The notes beneath the pieces are model-generated. The model was not told the DNA's origin and made no database searches. It was given only the letters and a program-made list of their open reading frames with translations. A DNA stretch of 31,633 nt from an uncultured Eubacteriales bacterium (lineage in GTDB: Bacteria; Bacillota; Clostridia; Oscillospirales; CAG-272): the NCBI GenBank assembly GCA_934462825.1, contig CAKSIP010000017.1, positions 1 to 31,633 of the forward strand, read 5' to 3'. Both the position numbers and the translations under genes were made by a program. Every line of letters starts with the position of its first letter. Position 1 is the stretch's first letter. Positions 1 to 7,161 of the stretch are shown here, piece after piece.

Positions 1-927
1 GATTGGGACAGACATAAACATGTTATGAAAGACATCTTTGCAATCACAGAAGATGCCGGCATGGAAGTATGGGTGGATAACTGGGGACTCGGAGGCCCTC
101 CCGGTGATAAATCGCATTTTTTGGCCTACTATCCCGACAGTCATATTATGTTTAGTAACGGCGAAATGGCTCCGGTGAATGCCTGCCTGAACAGTCCCGA
201 TTTTCGTCAGTTTGTAAAAAATTGGATCGACACGGTGGCCGAAATGGGCGGCAAGACCATTTTTTGGGACGAGCCTTTCCTTCCGACGAAAAAAGCAGAA
301 TCCGAGGATGACCTCCGGTTTTATGGTTGCTGCTGCCCGCGTTGCAAAAAGAAATTTGAAGAAACATACGGCCATCCGATGCCCCTCTACATTGATCAAG
401 AGGCAGAGGAATTCCGTACAAACACCATCGTGGATTACCTGAAGGAAATCACGGATTACAGCGCTTCCTTGGGCATCCGCAATGTAGTGTGCGTAATGCT
501 CGGCGCCAACCTCGGTATTAACCTGGATACGTTGGATCGCATTTGCAGTCTTCCGCATCTCGAAAATGTCGGATCCGATCCGTATTGGGTTCACAGAACC
601 GATGTCAACCCCTACGAATATGTCTACAACGGAACCAAAAAGAACCTGGACATTGCCGCCCGTTTTGGCAAGGATCACAACATCTGGATTCAAACCTATG
701 CCAACCCCCGCGGCCGAGAGGAAGAAATCATTCAGGCCGCCGAAGGCGCTTATGACGCCGGCGCCAGAACCATTCTTGCCTGGGGCTACATGGGAAGCGA
801 ATCGAACGACTACGGAGCAAAGAATCCGCAGCGCACCTGGGATATGACGGTGGAAGCGATGAAACGCATCCGCAGCATGGAAAGAGATCGGATCTTAGCC
901 GAAAACCGTGCGAAGTACATGAAATAA
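1..927 (+). CDS. glycoside-hydrolase-like TIM-barrel protein, 5' end missing
   Basis: The frame is open from the first base of the window, so the gene starts upstream; the first ATG inside (position 25) is probably not the true start. The visible 308 residues have the look of a glycoside-hydrolase-type (beta/alpha)8 barrel: alternating hydrophobic strands, the segment TIFWDEPF with an acidic residue at a strand end, then a cysteine cluster CCCPRCKKKFEETYG, and a late strand ending in AWGYMGSES. Proteins with a WDEP strand followed by a C-x-C-x2-C loop are familiar to me as uncharacterised sugar-hydrolase-like proteins of gut Clostridia. The cysteines could bind a metal, which is inference. 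No signal peptide can be judged because the N terminus is absent. Substrate is unknown. A hairpin follows 25 bases after the stop. Confidence 0.6.
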   Translation, partial: DWDRHKHVMKDIFAITEDAGMEVWVDNWGLGGPPGDKSHFLAYYPDSHIMFSNGEMAPVNACLNSPDFRQFVKNWIDTVAEMGGKTIFWDEPFLPTKKAESEDDLRFYGCCCPRCKKKFEETYGHPMPLYIDQEAEEFRTNTIVDYLKEITDYSASLGIRNVVCVMLGANLGINLDTLDRICSLPHLENVGSDPYWVHRTDVNPYEYVYNGTKKNLDIAARFGKDHNIWIQTYANPRGREEEIIQAAEGAYDAGARTILAWGYMGSESNDYGAKNPQRTWDMTVEAMKRIRSMERDRILAENRAKYMK

Positions 928-952
928 AAAGCAACAATAACGAACGCAAAAA

Positions 953-993
953 GGGCGTGTTAAAAAACTCATTCTGAGTTTTTTAACACGCCC
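953..993. terminator. bidirectional hairpin after the first gene
   Basis: A 19-base arm GGGCGTGTTAAAAAACTCA is followed by a 3-base loop and its perfect complement. The A and T runs lie inside the stem, so the hairpin can act on either strand. It lies just after the stop at 927. A near twin lies at 23030-23070. Confidence 0.7.
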
Positions 994-1037
994 TATGACG
1001 TTGCTCTCGACGGCATCCGCCGGTTTGCCACTAAGAA

Positions 1038-1067
1038 AATCAAAAAAGCCCGACAGCTTCGGGCTTT
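1038..1067 (-). terminator. intrinsic terminator, minus strand, likely for tRNA-Ala transcript
   Basis: Arms 1045-1053 and 1059-1067 pair perfectly (AAAGCCCGA / TCGGGCTTT). Read on the minus strand the hairpin is followed by a run of T. It is the first terminator downstream of the tRNA-Ala gene. Confidence 0.7.
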
Positions 1068-1120
1068 CTGTTGGATGCACCATCATAATGCAAGATTGGG
1101 CCATTGTTGCTTGCCCCCGG

Positions 1121-1336
1121 CGATCAGGAGCGGCAACTTGCCACCGTAAAGACAAAGGAATCAAAACCGAACATCCCATCGTGTGGTGAAGAAACGATTT
1201 TATCGTAATTACCCCGGCGATTGGCTGCCCGGCCTTCCGGGCTGGTGGAAAGATTGGGTAAAAACCGAACATCCCATCGCGGTGTGAATTTTGGCAAAAG
1301 CTGCACATCCCCGACGATCGGGAGCGGCAACTTGCC
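1121..1336. repeat. pair of duplicated short modules beside tRNA-Ala
   Basis: A 22-base unit beginning CGATC and ending ACTTGCC occurs at 1121-1142 and again at 1315-1336 with one mismatch. A 19-base unit AAAACCGAACATCCCATCG occurs at 1163-1181 and 1261-1279 without mismatch. AGATTGGG also occurs twice (1093 and 1251). The order of units differs between the halves, so this is not a simple tandem duplication. The second 22-base copy runs into the perfect palindrome AGCGGCAA-C-TTGCCGCT, which touches the 3' end of the tRNA. No open frame here has a ribosome binding site or family features. Confidence 0.6.
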
Positions 1337-1338
1337 GC

Positions 1339-1414
1339 TGGTGGAGCGTAGGGGATTCGAACCCCTGACCCCAACACTGCCAGTGTTGTGCGCTCCCAGC
1401 TGCGCTAACGCCCC
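1339..1414 (-). tRNA. tRNA-Ala, anticodon GGC, CCA encoded
   Basis: Read on the minus strand this is a 76-base cloverleaf. The acceptor arms GGGGCGT and ACGCTCC pair with a G3:U70 wobble, the identity mark of tRNA-Ala. The anticodon stem CAACA/TGTTG holds the loop CTGGCAG, giving anticodon GGC. The T arm contains GGTTCGAATCC and the gene ends in an encoded CCA. A promoter lies just upstream at 1425-1453. Confidence 0.97.
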
Positions 1415-1424
1415 TTACCCACTT

Positions 1425-1453
1425 AGTTTAGCACACTTTTCGTGGTTTGTCAA
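1425..1453 (-). promoter_or_regulatory. promoter of tRNA-Ala
   Basis: On the minus strand TTGACA (1448-1453) is followed after 17 bases by TAAACT (1425-1430). The tRNA begins 11 bases downstream of the -10 box. Confidence 0.75.
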
Positions 1454-1509
1454 GAGTTACTTTTTCATTCCTTACATTTTGTTGAAAAATTTTTATGACC
1501 GGTATGCGA

Positions 1510-2403
1510 TTATATCTTTTCAAAAATACTTTCTTGCTTGATTTTTTGAAAATAGTCGGTCAAGAAGTCGTAAAAATCCCGCACCTCGCGGCAGTCCACT
1601 TTGTTTTGCTTGTAATCCATGATAATATCTCTTTGACAGACCGGCTCTCGGATCGGCAAAAGGCGAACCTTTTCGCTTTCCATCCGTCCCCATGTAAATT
1701 CCGGCCAAAATCCAATGCCCATGTTGGCCGCAATCATGTTTTTCACTGCGGCAGGGTTGTCACTTTCAAAAATAATTTTGGCCGAAAACCCGGCATGAGA
1801 GCAAAATTGATCGCAAATCCACCGCATCTGCCGGGAACCCATCAGGCTGATAAAGCCCTCCTCAGCCGCCCAGGACAGCTCCACGGAGTCATTCTGCGCC
1901 AAAGCATGGCCGGCCGGAACCGCCAAGAAAATTTTTTCACTCAAAACCACTTGATGATCCTTCTGCGTTTCATCCGATTGATAAAACAGCCGCGTGGTGA
2001 TGCCGACATCGTACAGCGCGCTCTCATTGTTCTGACGCATCTGAAAATTCAGGTGAGCGTGATCTTTTTTGTAAGCAATGATTGCTTCCGTTACCAGATA
2101 CGATGCCGCCAGCACGTTCAAATGAACCGTTTCGTTTTCCAATTGCGCCATGATTTTCAGCTGCTCCGGGACACTGTCCAAATCGTCAAGAATACCGGTC
2201 AGACGACTGCACAGATATTTTCCATACTCCGTCAAAATGATATTTCTTCCCTGCGGGACAAACAGCGGCACGCCCAGCTCTTCCTCCAATTTATGAATGG
2301 CCTTCGTCAAGGCCGGCTGCGCCACGTGTAATTTTTCTGCACTTTTGGTAACATGCTGGCTGGAGGCCACCTCCAAAAAATACCGAATTTGGTTGATTTC
2401 CAT
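1510..2403 (-). CDS. LysR-family transcriptional regulator
   Basis: This 297-residue protein has the standard LysR layout. A winged helix-turn-helix occupies roughly residues 3-62 (AQPALTKAIHKLEEELGVPLF, with the usual FLEVA and LTEYG flanks), followed by a periplasmic-binding-protein-like effector domain to the C terminus. I chose the ATG at 2403 because GAAAGGGGAG lies about 7 bases upstream and the protein then begins MEINQIRYFLEVA, as LysR proteins do; a longer frame begins at 2457 but has no such site. The gene diverges from the PQ-loop/SGNH fusion gene across overlapping promoters, and a 10-bp inverted repeat with LysR-type T-N11-A spacing lies in its leader. It therefore probably represses itself and controls its divergent neighbour. 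The effector is not predictable. Confidence 0.93.
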   Translation of the reverse strand: MEINQIRYFLEVASSQHVTKSAEKLHVAQPALTKAIHKLEEELGVPLFVPQGRNIILTEYGKYLCSRLTGILDDLDSVPEQLKIMAQLENETVHLNVLAASYLVTEAIIAYKKDHAHLNFQMRQNNESALYDVGITTRLFYQSDETQKDHQVVLSEKIFLAVPAGHALAQNDSVELSWAAEEGFISLMGSRQMRWICDQFCSHAGFSAKIIFESDNPAAVKNMIAANMGIGFWPEFTWGRMESEKVRLLPIREPVCQRDIIMDYKQNKVDCREVRDFYDFLTDYFQKIKQESIFEKI

Positions 2404-2444
2404 AGCCGCTCCCCTTTCTTCCTCGCCAAGATGCGTTTTGACGT

Positions 2445-2469
2445 AATCAATAACCAAAAGTTATTGATT
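2445..2469. promoter_or_regulatory. candidate LysR operator, 10-bp perfect inverted repeat
   Basis: AATCAATAAC and GTTATTGATT flank a CAAAA centre. The inner part ATAAC-N5-GTTAT gives the T-N11-A spacing typical of LysR-type binding boxes (T at 2451, A at 2463). It lies between the LysR -10 box and its start codon. Confidence 0.65.
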
Positions 2470-2477
2470 CTATAAAT

Positions 2478-2515
2478 ATTATATATTGGACAGAATGGTT
2501 TGTCAAGTGTATAAT
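2478..2515. promoter_or_regulatory. overlapping divergent promoters of LysR gene and PQ-loop gene
   Basis: Minus strand: TTGACA at 2501-2506, 17-base spacer, TATAAT at 2478-2483, driving the LysR gene. Plus strand: TTGGAC at 2486-2491, 18-base spacer, TATAAT at 2510-2515, driving the fusion gene. The two interleave, so polymerase can occupy only one at a time. Confidence 0.75.
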
Positions 2516-2617
2516 AGAGGCTGCAAGGAAAAAATCAAAAAAAGAGAAAAAAGAAAACAAAAAACGCTTTTTCGATTCATTTCAAAAAAACGCTCCCTGC
2601 AAAGAAAGGAAAACATC

Positions 2618-3538
2618 ATGACACAAATTCTGGAAGCCACCATGTTAGTTTGCTTCGGCTGTTCTTGGCCTCTGTCCGTTTACAAAAACATCAAAGCCAA
2701 AAGCGCCCGCTCCATGAGCTTGCCCTTTATCCTTTTAATCATCGTCGGCTACATCGCCGGTATTTCCGCCAAAATCATCTCCCACTCTATCAACTATGTC
2801 CTGATTGTTTACCTTTTGAATCTGTTGATCGTATCTACCAACCTGGTAGTTTATTTTATAAACAAACAATACGACAAACAAAACAGCAAAAGTGAGGAAA
2901 AAAGTATGGAAAACACTAACACTTGTGCAAAAAACAAAACGCTTTCCCTGACAGATGCCATGCAGAAAGAAATTTGTGAATACCGTGAGCTAAACCCCAT
3001 TGCCAAAAAGAGAAGCACCGTTTTCATCGGAGAAAAAACAAGAGATTCTGCCCTCACAGAGTTGTCCTGCAGTATGGACATGTCCGCCCCTGTATACGAC
3101 CGCAGCGTGGTCGGCCTTCATATTATGCAGACACCGGCCCTGCTGGAGCAATGTGTGTACGATCTCATGCCGGACAAAGTATTTCTCTGCCTCGGCGCTG
3201 AGGAATTAAAAGCGCCGGATTCCAATCCCGCCGAAATGATTGAAAATTATCGTTGGGCGCTTTACACGCTCCACAATCATTCGGACGCTAAAATTTACCT
3301 GATCCCTGTTTCAGAGTCAAAGGACACTCCGAAAGCCGAAATTTTCAACCGCCTGCTAAAGAAGCTGGCCTCCGAAACCGGTTGCCGCCTTTGCCGCCCG
3401 GTCGTTTCTCCGCAAGAGCCTTCCTATGAGACGGATTTGATCAAAGTAATCAAAAGCTGCATCGAAAGCGATCACATGACCTTCGACCGCGCTATGCGAA
3501 TTGCCGACAACAACGATCTGCTGCGCAAAGCGCTGTAA
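2618..3538 (+). CDS. PQ-loop (SemiSWEET-like) membrane domain fused to a degenerate SGNH-hydrolase-like domain
   Basis: The 306-residue protein has two parts. Residues 1-85 form three membrane helices (about 6-23, 36-54, 59-81) with a PQ-loop-type motif, CSWPLSVYKNIKAKSARSMS, as in single-repeat sugar-transporter-like proteins. Residues 97-306 resemble the SGNH fold: a strand STVFIG, the block PVYDRSVVG, then PDKVFLCLGAEEL where active enzymes have a GxND block, and later AKIYLIPVSE. The catalytic GDS serine, the block III Asn and the C-terminal D-x-x-H pair are not recognisable, so this domain is probably not an active esterase. The start at 2618 has AAAGAAAGGA upstream; the longer frame from 2486 is Lys/Arg-rich and overlaps the promoter. 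A second ATG at 2906, in frame, has GAGG 8 bases upstream and could make the soluble domain alone. It is divergent from the LysR gene. Confidence 0.8.
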   Translation: MTQILEATMLVCFGCSWPLSVYKNIKAKSARSMSLPFILLIIVGYIAGISAKIISHSINYVLIVYLLNLLIVSTNLVVYFINKQYDKQNSKSEEKSMENTNTCAKNKTLSLTDAMQKEICEYRELNPIAKKRSTVFIGEKTRDSALTELSCSMDMSAPVYDRSVVGLHIMQTPALLEQCVYDLMPDKVFLCLGAEELKAPDSNPAEMIENYRWALYTLHNHSDAKIYLIPVSESKDTPKAEIFNRLLKKLASETGCRLCRPVVSPQEPSYETDLIKVIKSCIESDHMTFDRAMRIADNNDLLRKAL

Positions 3539-3561
3539 GCAAATCCAAATCCAAAAGCAAT

Positions 3562-3610
3562 CCGGCGAGCCGCTCCCAAAATTCAACACGATTTTGGGGC
3601 GGCTCGCCGG
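3562..3610. terminator. bidirectional terminator between convergent genes
   Basis: A GC-rich stem (CCGGCGAGCCGC at 3562-3573 with its complement at 3599-3610) continues into a CCCAAAAT / ATTTTGGG inner stem. GTTTTATT follows on the plus strand. It separates the fusion gene from the PHP gene. Confidence 0.85.
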
Positions 3611-3636
3611 GTTTTATTCTTATTTTTATTTCAATA

Positions 3637-4566
3637 TCAAAGGATTTCTTCGGCCAAAATGGCGTCTATGACTTCTCGGCGTTCGGCCGTTCGGCGCATA
3701 GCTTGAATTTCACGATAGAAAAACTCGGTCGTGCCCACGCTTCTCGGAGGAAGGTACCATGCACAGGTTTCGGGATTTTCATAGCGTTCATACTGTCCTC
3801 CGCAAAGCCCGCTATGATCGCTTCCGCCGGAGACAAACCAATCATATTTGCGTGCCGTTTCCAAGGCCGCTCTGCGCTCAGACGCAGCCGCAAGATCGGG
3901 GTGCCAAACCTCGATACCGTCAAGCCCCTTCCGGTACAAATATTCCATGTGGCGAAGCTGCTTGTGCGGATGGGCCACCACGGCCATACCGCCGGCAGCG
4001 TGAATCAAAGCAATCATTTGATCCACCGGCAAAAATTCGTATTTCGGCGGAACCTCAAACCGATGCTTGCCAAACAGAGTTTCAAAAAATTCCGCATAGT
4101 CATGGTCGGCTTTGAGGCCTTTCGCCTTCATTGCATTGAAAAGATGCTCATTGCAAATCCATGTGATCCCATGGTTGTATTCCAAAACCTCGTCCCAGGT
4201 AATTCCGGTAATACGGCCTATAGCCACGCCGCGCTCAAAAAGCACGCGCGTCTGATCAGCCTCACGAGCGCTCATTTGTTCCAGATAATTCTTCATAGCC
4301 GGTTCATTCGGATCAAAGCCAAAGCCGACAACGTGGAAGGACGCGTTCACGTCCGGCGCCGGCGAAGTAAATTCCACGCCAAACACGCACTCCATCCCCT
4401 TGTCCTCGCAGGCCTTTTGCAAAAGCGGGAACGCCGTTGCCGTATCGTGATCGGTAATGGCTAAGGCGCGGTACCCTTCTTGGGTGGCGATTTCCACCAA
4501 TCTTTCGGGGGTATATACGCCATCGGAATGAATCGAATGTGTATGAAGATTTGCATAAAATTCCAT
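3637..4566 (-). CDS. PHP-domain metal-dependent phosphoesterase
   Basis: The 309-residue protein starts with the PHP signature LHTHSIHSDG (metal ligands H8, H10, D15) and continues with ITDHDT (D39, H40), a central glutamate in FGVEF, MAVVAHPH and a late GGSDHSG. This set fits stand-alone PHP phosphoesterases of the YciV/RNase AM type, which hydrolyse phosphates such as 3',5'-bisphosphonucleotides; the true substrate here is inferred only from the family. AAGGAGTG lies upstream of the ATG at 4566. The gene follows ppa on the same strand with a 57-base gap and no clear terminator between, so it is probably transcribed with it. It ends at the shared hairpin 3562-3610. The cytoplasmic location is inferred from the absence of membrane or signal segments. 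Confidence 0.88.
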   Translation of the reverse strand: MEFYANLHTHSIHSDGVYTPERLVEIATQEGYRALAITDHDTATAFPLLQKACEDKGMECVFGVEFTSPAPDVNASFHVVGFGFDPNEPAMKNYLEQMSAREADQTRVLFERGVAIGRITGITWDEVLEYNHGITWICNEHLFNAMKAKGLKADHDYAEFFETLFGKHRFEVPPKYEFLPVDQMIALIHAAGGMAVVAHPHKQLRHMEYLYRKGLDGIEVWHPDLAAASERRAALETARKYDWFVSGGSDHSGLCGGQYERYENPETCAWYLPPRSVGTTEFFYREIQAMRRTAERREVIDAILAEEIL

Positions 4567-4623
4567 TTTGAAACACTCCTTGCTTTTTTCTATATTGATT
4601 CTATTGCATCGGCGAAAAAGTCC

Positions 4624-5169
4624 TTACGCTTTCGCCGCAAGATCTTGTTCGTAATCCTTGTACCGTTGGATAGAATCCCGAATGATTTGCAGGGCGGCTT
4701 CCGAGCCTTGCACCTCGTTCACTGCGGTCTGCTTGCCCTCCAATTGCTTATACACCGAAAAGAAGTGCCTCATTTCTTCAAAAATGTGAGAGGGCAGCTC
4801 CTTGATGTCATGATAGCCGTTATAGGTGGGATCGCTATACGGAATTGCTATGATTTTTTCATCGTTTTTTCCGTTATCCAGCATCGTTATCACCCCGATC
4901 GGATAGCAGCGCACCAGCACCAGCGGATCCAACGATTCATTGGTGAGAACCAGCACGTCCATCGGATCTCCGTCATCAGCCAGCGTGCGCGGAATAAAGC
5001 CATAATTGGCCGGATAATGCGTGGACGTGTACAAAATGCGATCCAAAATGATCAAGCCTGTTTGCTTATCCAGCTCATATTTCTTTTTGCTTCCCTTTTC
5101 AATCTCAATCACTGCGATAAAATCTGTCGGAGATATTCTTTCGGGAGCAATGTCGTGCCAAATATTCAT
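4624..5169 (-). CDS. ppa: inorganic pyrophosphatase, family I
   Basis: The 181-residue protein is of usual family I length. It carries the signature DDGDPMDVLVL (key Asp 66, 68 and 71) and the downstream metal ligands in LDNGKNDEK (D98, D103), plus PANYGFIP before the signature. It hydrolyses pyrophosphate to two phosphates in the cytoplasm and so drives nucleic-acid, tRNA-charging and other pyrophosphate-releasing reactions. A GAGG site lies upstream of the ATG at 5169. A promoter at 5241-5270 serves it, back to back with the birA promoter. The PHP gene follows downstream. Confidence 0.95.
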   Translation of the reverse strand: MNIWHDIAPERISPTDFIAVIEIEKGSKKKYELDKQTGLIILDRILYTSTHYPANYGFIPRTLADDGDPMDVLVLTNESLDPLVLVRCYPIGVITMLDNGKNDEKIIAIPYSDPTYNGYHDIKELPSHIFEEMRHFFSVYKQLEGKQTAVNEVQGSEAALQIIRDSIQRYKDYEQDLAAKA

Positions 5170-5240
5170 TCGTTCTTACCTCATTTCTCTTATCTCTTGT
5201 CGTTTTCGCATGGGAAAGCTACCGCTTCTTTTCGAATTTG

Positions 5241-5270
5241 ATTATATCATATTCCGTTCGGCTTTGTCAA
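5241..5270 (-). promoter_or_regulatory. promoter of ppa operon
   Basis: Minus strand TTGACA at 5265-5270 and TATAAT at 5241-5246 with an 18-base spacer. Its -35 box is only 12 bases from the -35 box of the divergent birA promoter. Confidence 0.75.
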
Positions 5271-5282
5271 GGAAAACTCTAC

Positions 5283-5311
5283 TTGACAGAGGGAAGCAAA
5301 GGCAGTATAAT
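5283..5311 (+). promoter_or_regulatory. promoter of birA
   Basis: TTGACA at 5283-5288, 17-base spacer, TATAAT at 5306-5311: a consensus promoter. The leader to the ATG at 5383 is about 65 bases. Confidence 0.85.
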
Positions 5312-5382
5312 GAAAAAAAGAAAGCGACCGTTGGCTCCTCAGAGGAACCCGGCCGACAAACACACAAAAGGAAAACGCCGCC

Positions 5383-6177
5383 ATGATTTTTTCGGAAGCT
5401 CGCTTACAAACCGTCCTACAGACACTTGCCCCACAGGAAAAAGTGCAATGGGAAATCTTTGACAATTTGCCCTCAACCAACCTCTATTTGAAGGAGCTTG
5501 GGCGAAAGGGAGCTTCGGAGGGCACCGTGGTGCTTGCCGCTTCGCAAAGCGCCGGGCGGGGGCGCATGGGGCGTTCCTTTTATTCGCCGATGGGAAGCGG
5601 ACTTTACATGAGCCTTTTGTTGCGCCCGAAAATCCAAGTGGACATGCTGCCGTATTTAACGCCCATGACCGCTGTCGCCGTAGCCCATGCGCTGGAAGCG
5701 CTTCATAGTGAGCCGGTGCAAATCAAATGGGTAAATGATATTTATATCCGGCAAAAAAAGGTTTGCGGCATTTTGGTTGAAGGATCGCTGTCGGGTGCGC
5801 CCTTGAAGGACTTTGCGGTGGTCGGAATCGGCATCAACCTCTATGCGCCGTCGGAGGGCTTTCCGCCGGACATCCGGGAAAAAGCGGGGGCTGTGTTTGA
5901 TGCTCCGGCCGCTTGTGCCGAGGACGTTGCCGCGCACATTCTTGCCGCTTTTTTTGCCCTCTACCGGGCGCTTCCGCAGCGTGCTTTTATGGAAGAATAC
6001 CGTGCCCGTTCTTTTCTCACGGGAAAGCAGGTTTGCATGGAAAGCGGAGGCCAAAGCATCCGCGGTCTTGTCACCGGCATCGACGAAGAAGGACGCTTGC
6101 TTGTCCTAGATGAAGCCGGCCACTGCCGGACGTTTTCCGACGGCGAGGCCACCGTTCCCTCCTGGGAGCGAAGCTGA
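5383..6177 (+). CDS. birA: biotin--[acetyl-CoA-carboxylase] ligase, without DNA-binding domain
   Basis: The 264-residue protein is a single-function biotin protein ligase. It shows the STN motif after IFDNLP, the biotinyl-AMP loop GRGRMGRSF (about 58-66), MSLLLRP, KWVNDIY, KVCGILVEG with the biotin-site lysine, and VVGIGINLY. A small C-terminal SH3-like part follows (about 212-260). There is no N-terminal winged helix, so unlike E. coli BirA it should not act as a repressor. It activates biotin as biotinyl-AMP and attaches it to the carrier domain of acetyl-CoA carboxylase or other carboxylases. AAAGGA lies upstream of the ATG. It is transcribed alone, with a consensus promoter and a hairpin at 6280-6314. 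Confidence 0.93.
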   Translation: MIFSEARLQTVLQTLAPQEKVQWEIFDNLPSTNLYLKELGRKGASEGTVVLAASQSAGRGRMGRSFYSPMGSGLYMSLLLRPKIQVDMLPYLTPMTAVAVAHALEALHSEPVQIKWVNDIYIRQKKVCGILVEGSLSGAPLKDFAVVGIGINLYAPSEGFPPDIREKAGAVFDAPAACAEDVAAHILAAFFALYRALPQRAFMEEYRARSFLTGKQVCMESGGQSIRGLVTGIDEEGRLLVLDEAGHCRTFSDGEATVPSWERS

Positions 6178-6279
6178 AAGCACCGCGCCGATTGGGTTCA
6201 ATCGAAGAAAGTCAAGACAGAGGAAGCAAAGCCGACCAAGAATCGCCAAAAACGCCGGGATCCCAACCGGCATGTTTCA

Positions 6280-6314
6280 GGGGCTGTGAAAAACGTAAAG
6301 TTTTTCACAGCCCC
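6280..6314. terminator. bidirectional terminator between birA and the GDPD gene
   Basis: GGGGCTGTGAAAAAC and its perfect complement enclose a GTAAA-type loop; 15 bp. The A/T runs are within the stem. It separates two convergent genes. Confidence 0.85.
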
Positions 6315-6336
6315 TTTGGCTTCTCGTCCAAAAAGC

Positions 6337-7134
6337 TTACGGCTCAAAATGTTCAAAAATTGCGCTCACACCTTTTTTCCGAAGCTTAACATACGTGTTC
6401 TCATCGCGCACTGTCCACCCGAACATCGGAACATGAAAAAGCGTCCGGCAAAGAAACAGCGAAAGATTGCCCCGCATGGCAACGTCATAAGCAACAAAAT
6501 CGGGGCGCGAAAGAAAGTGGGAAAACAACAAGGTCAGACCGGCATCCGCAAAAACATTGTGGAGATCATGGTACTTCAGACTGTTTCTCACCAACTGCCC
6601 ACGCGGATATTTCGGCCGATGCTCCCGCATCCATTTCAAAAGAATCGGATCAAAGGATTCCACGCAAAAAGCCCCGTCATAGGCGTCCAGCATGGGACAT
6701 ACCACCTCGCAAAGCGTTGTCGGGGCATGCTTGAACTCCACCAAAAGCGGCACGCGGCCGTCCACCAGCTCCAACACTTCTGCCAAGGTGGGAATCGTAC
6801 AATCGCCCCCGTTCAGCCGGAAGCTTTGCAATTCCCGGCAGGTATAATCGCTCAGCCGTCCGGGCACACCGCAAACACGCTCCAGAGTATCGTCGTGAAA
6901 AACCATCGGAATCTGATCACGGGAAAGCTGAACATCCAGCTCGATCCCATACCGGGCTTCCACAGCCTTAGCAAAAGCAGGCAAGGAATTTTCGGCAATT
7001 TCGCCTCCGTAAAGGCCCCTGTGCGCATAGTCGGTTTGCAAATCGGTCATATCGGCCCGGCGGATCACACGCGGAATCATGAAGGTGATATAGATCACCG
7101 CCACAATCAGAAAAATCAATATGGCTGTCACCAT
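6337..7134 (-). CDS. membrane-anchored glycerophosphodiester phosphodiesterase
   Basis: The 265-residue protein begins with one hydrophobic helix (about residues 2-22, AILIFLIVAVIYITFMIP), then the GDPD catalytic domain. The family motifs are in place: AHRGLYGGEIAENSLPAF, with the catalytic His-Arg and ENS, IELDVQLS with the metal ligands, and VFHDDTLERV with the second histidine. A later LVEFK fits the third metal-binding strand. It hydrolyses glycerophosphodiesters to glycerol-3-phosphate and an alcohol, and could act on lipid head groups or teichoic acids; the substrate is not shown by the sequence. GGGAGGT precedes the ATG at 7134. It is last in a NUDIX/MFS/GDPD operon, 27 bases after the transporter. 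Confidence 0.92.
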   Translation of the reverse strand: MVTAILIFLIVAVIYITFMIPRVIRRADMTDLQTDYAHRGLYGGEIAENSLPAFAKAVEARYGIELDVQLSRDQIPMVFHDDTLERVCGVPGRLSDYTCRELQSFRLNGGDCTIPTLAEVLELVDGRVPLLVEFKHAPTTLCEVVCPMLDAYDGAFCVESFDPILLKWMREHRPKYPRGQLVRNSLKYHDLHNVFADAGLTLLFSHFLSRPDFVAYDVAMRGNLSLFLCRTLFHVPMFGWTVRDENTYVKLRKKGVSAIFEHFEP

Positions 7135-7161
7135 AGCAGTAAACCTCCCGAATCGTACAGC

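Noticed and set aside
1121..1336. A CRISPR-like array
   Set aside because: Only two copies of each unit, changed order, unequal spacing and no cas genes.
895..1377. A 160-codon minus-strand frame across the tRNA-Ala and repeat region
   Set aside because: It reads through a tRNA gene and two hairpins, so it cannot be a real protein.
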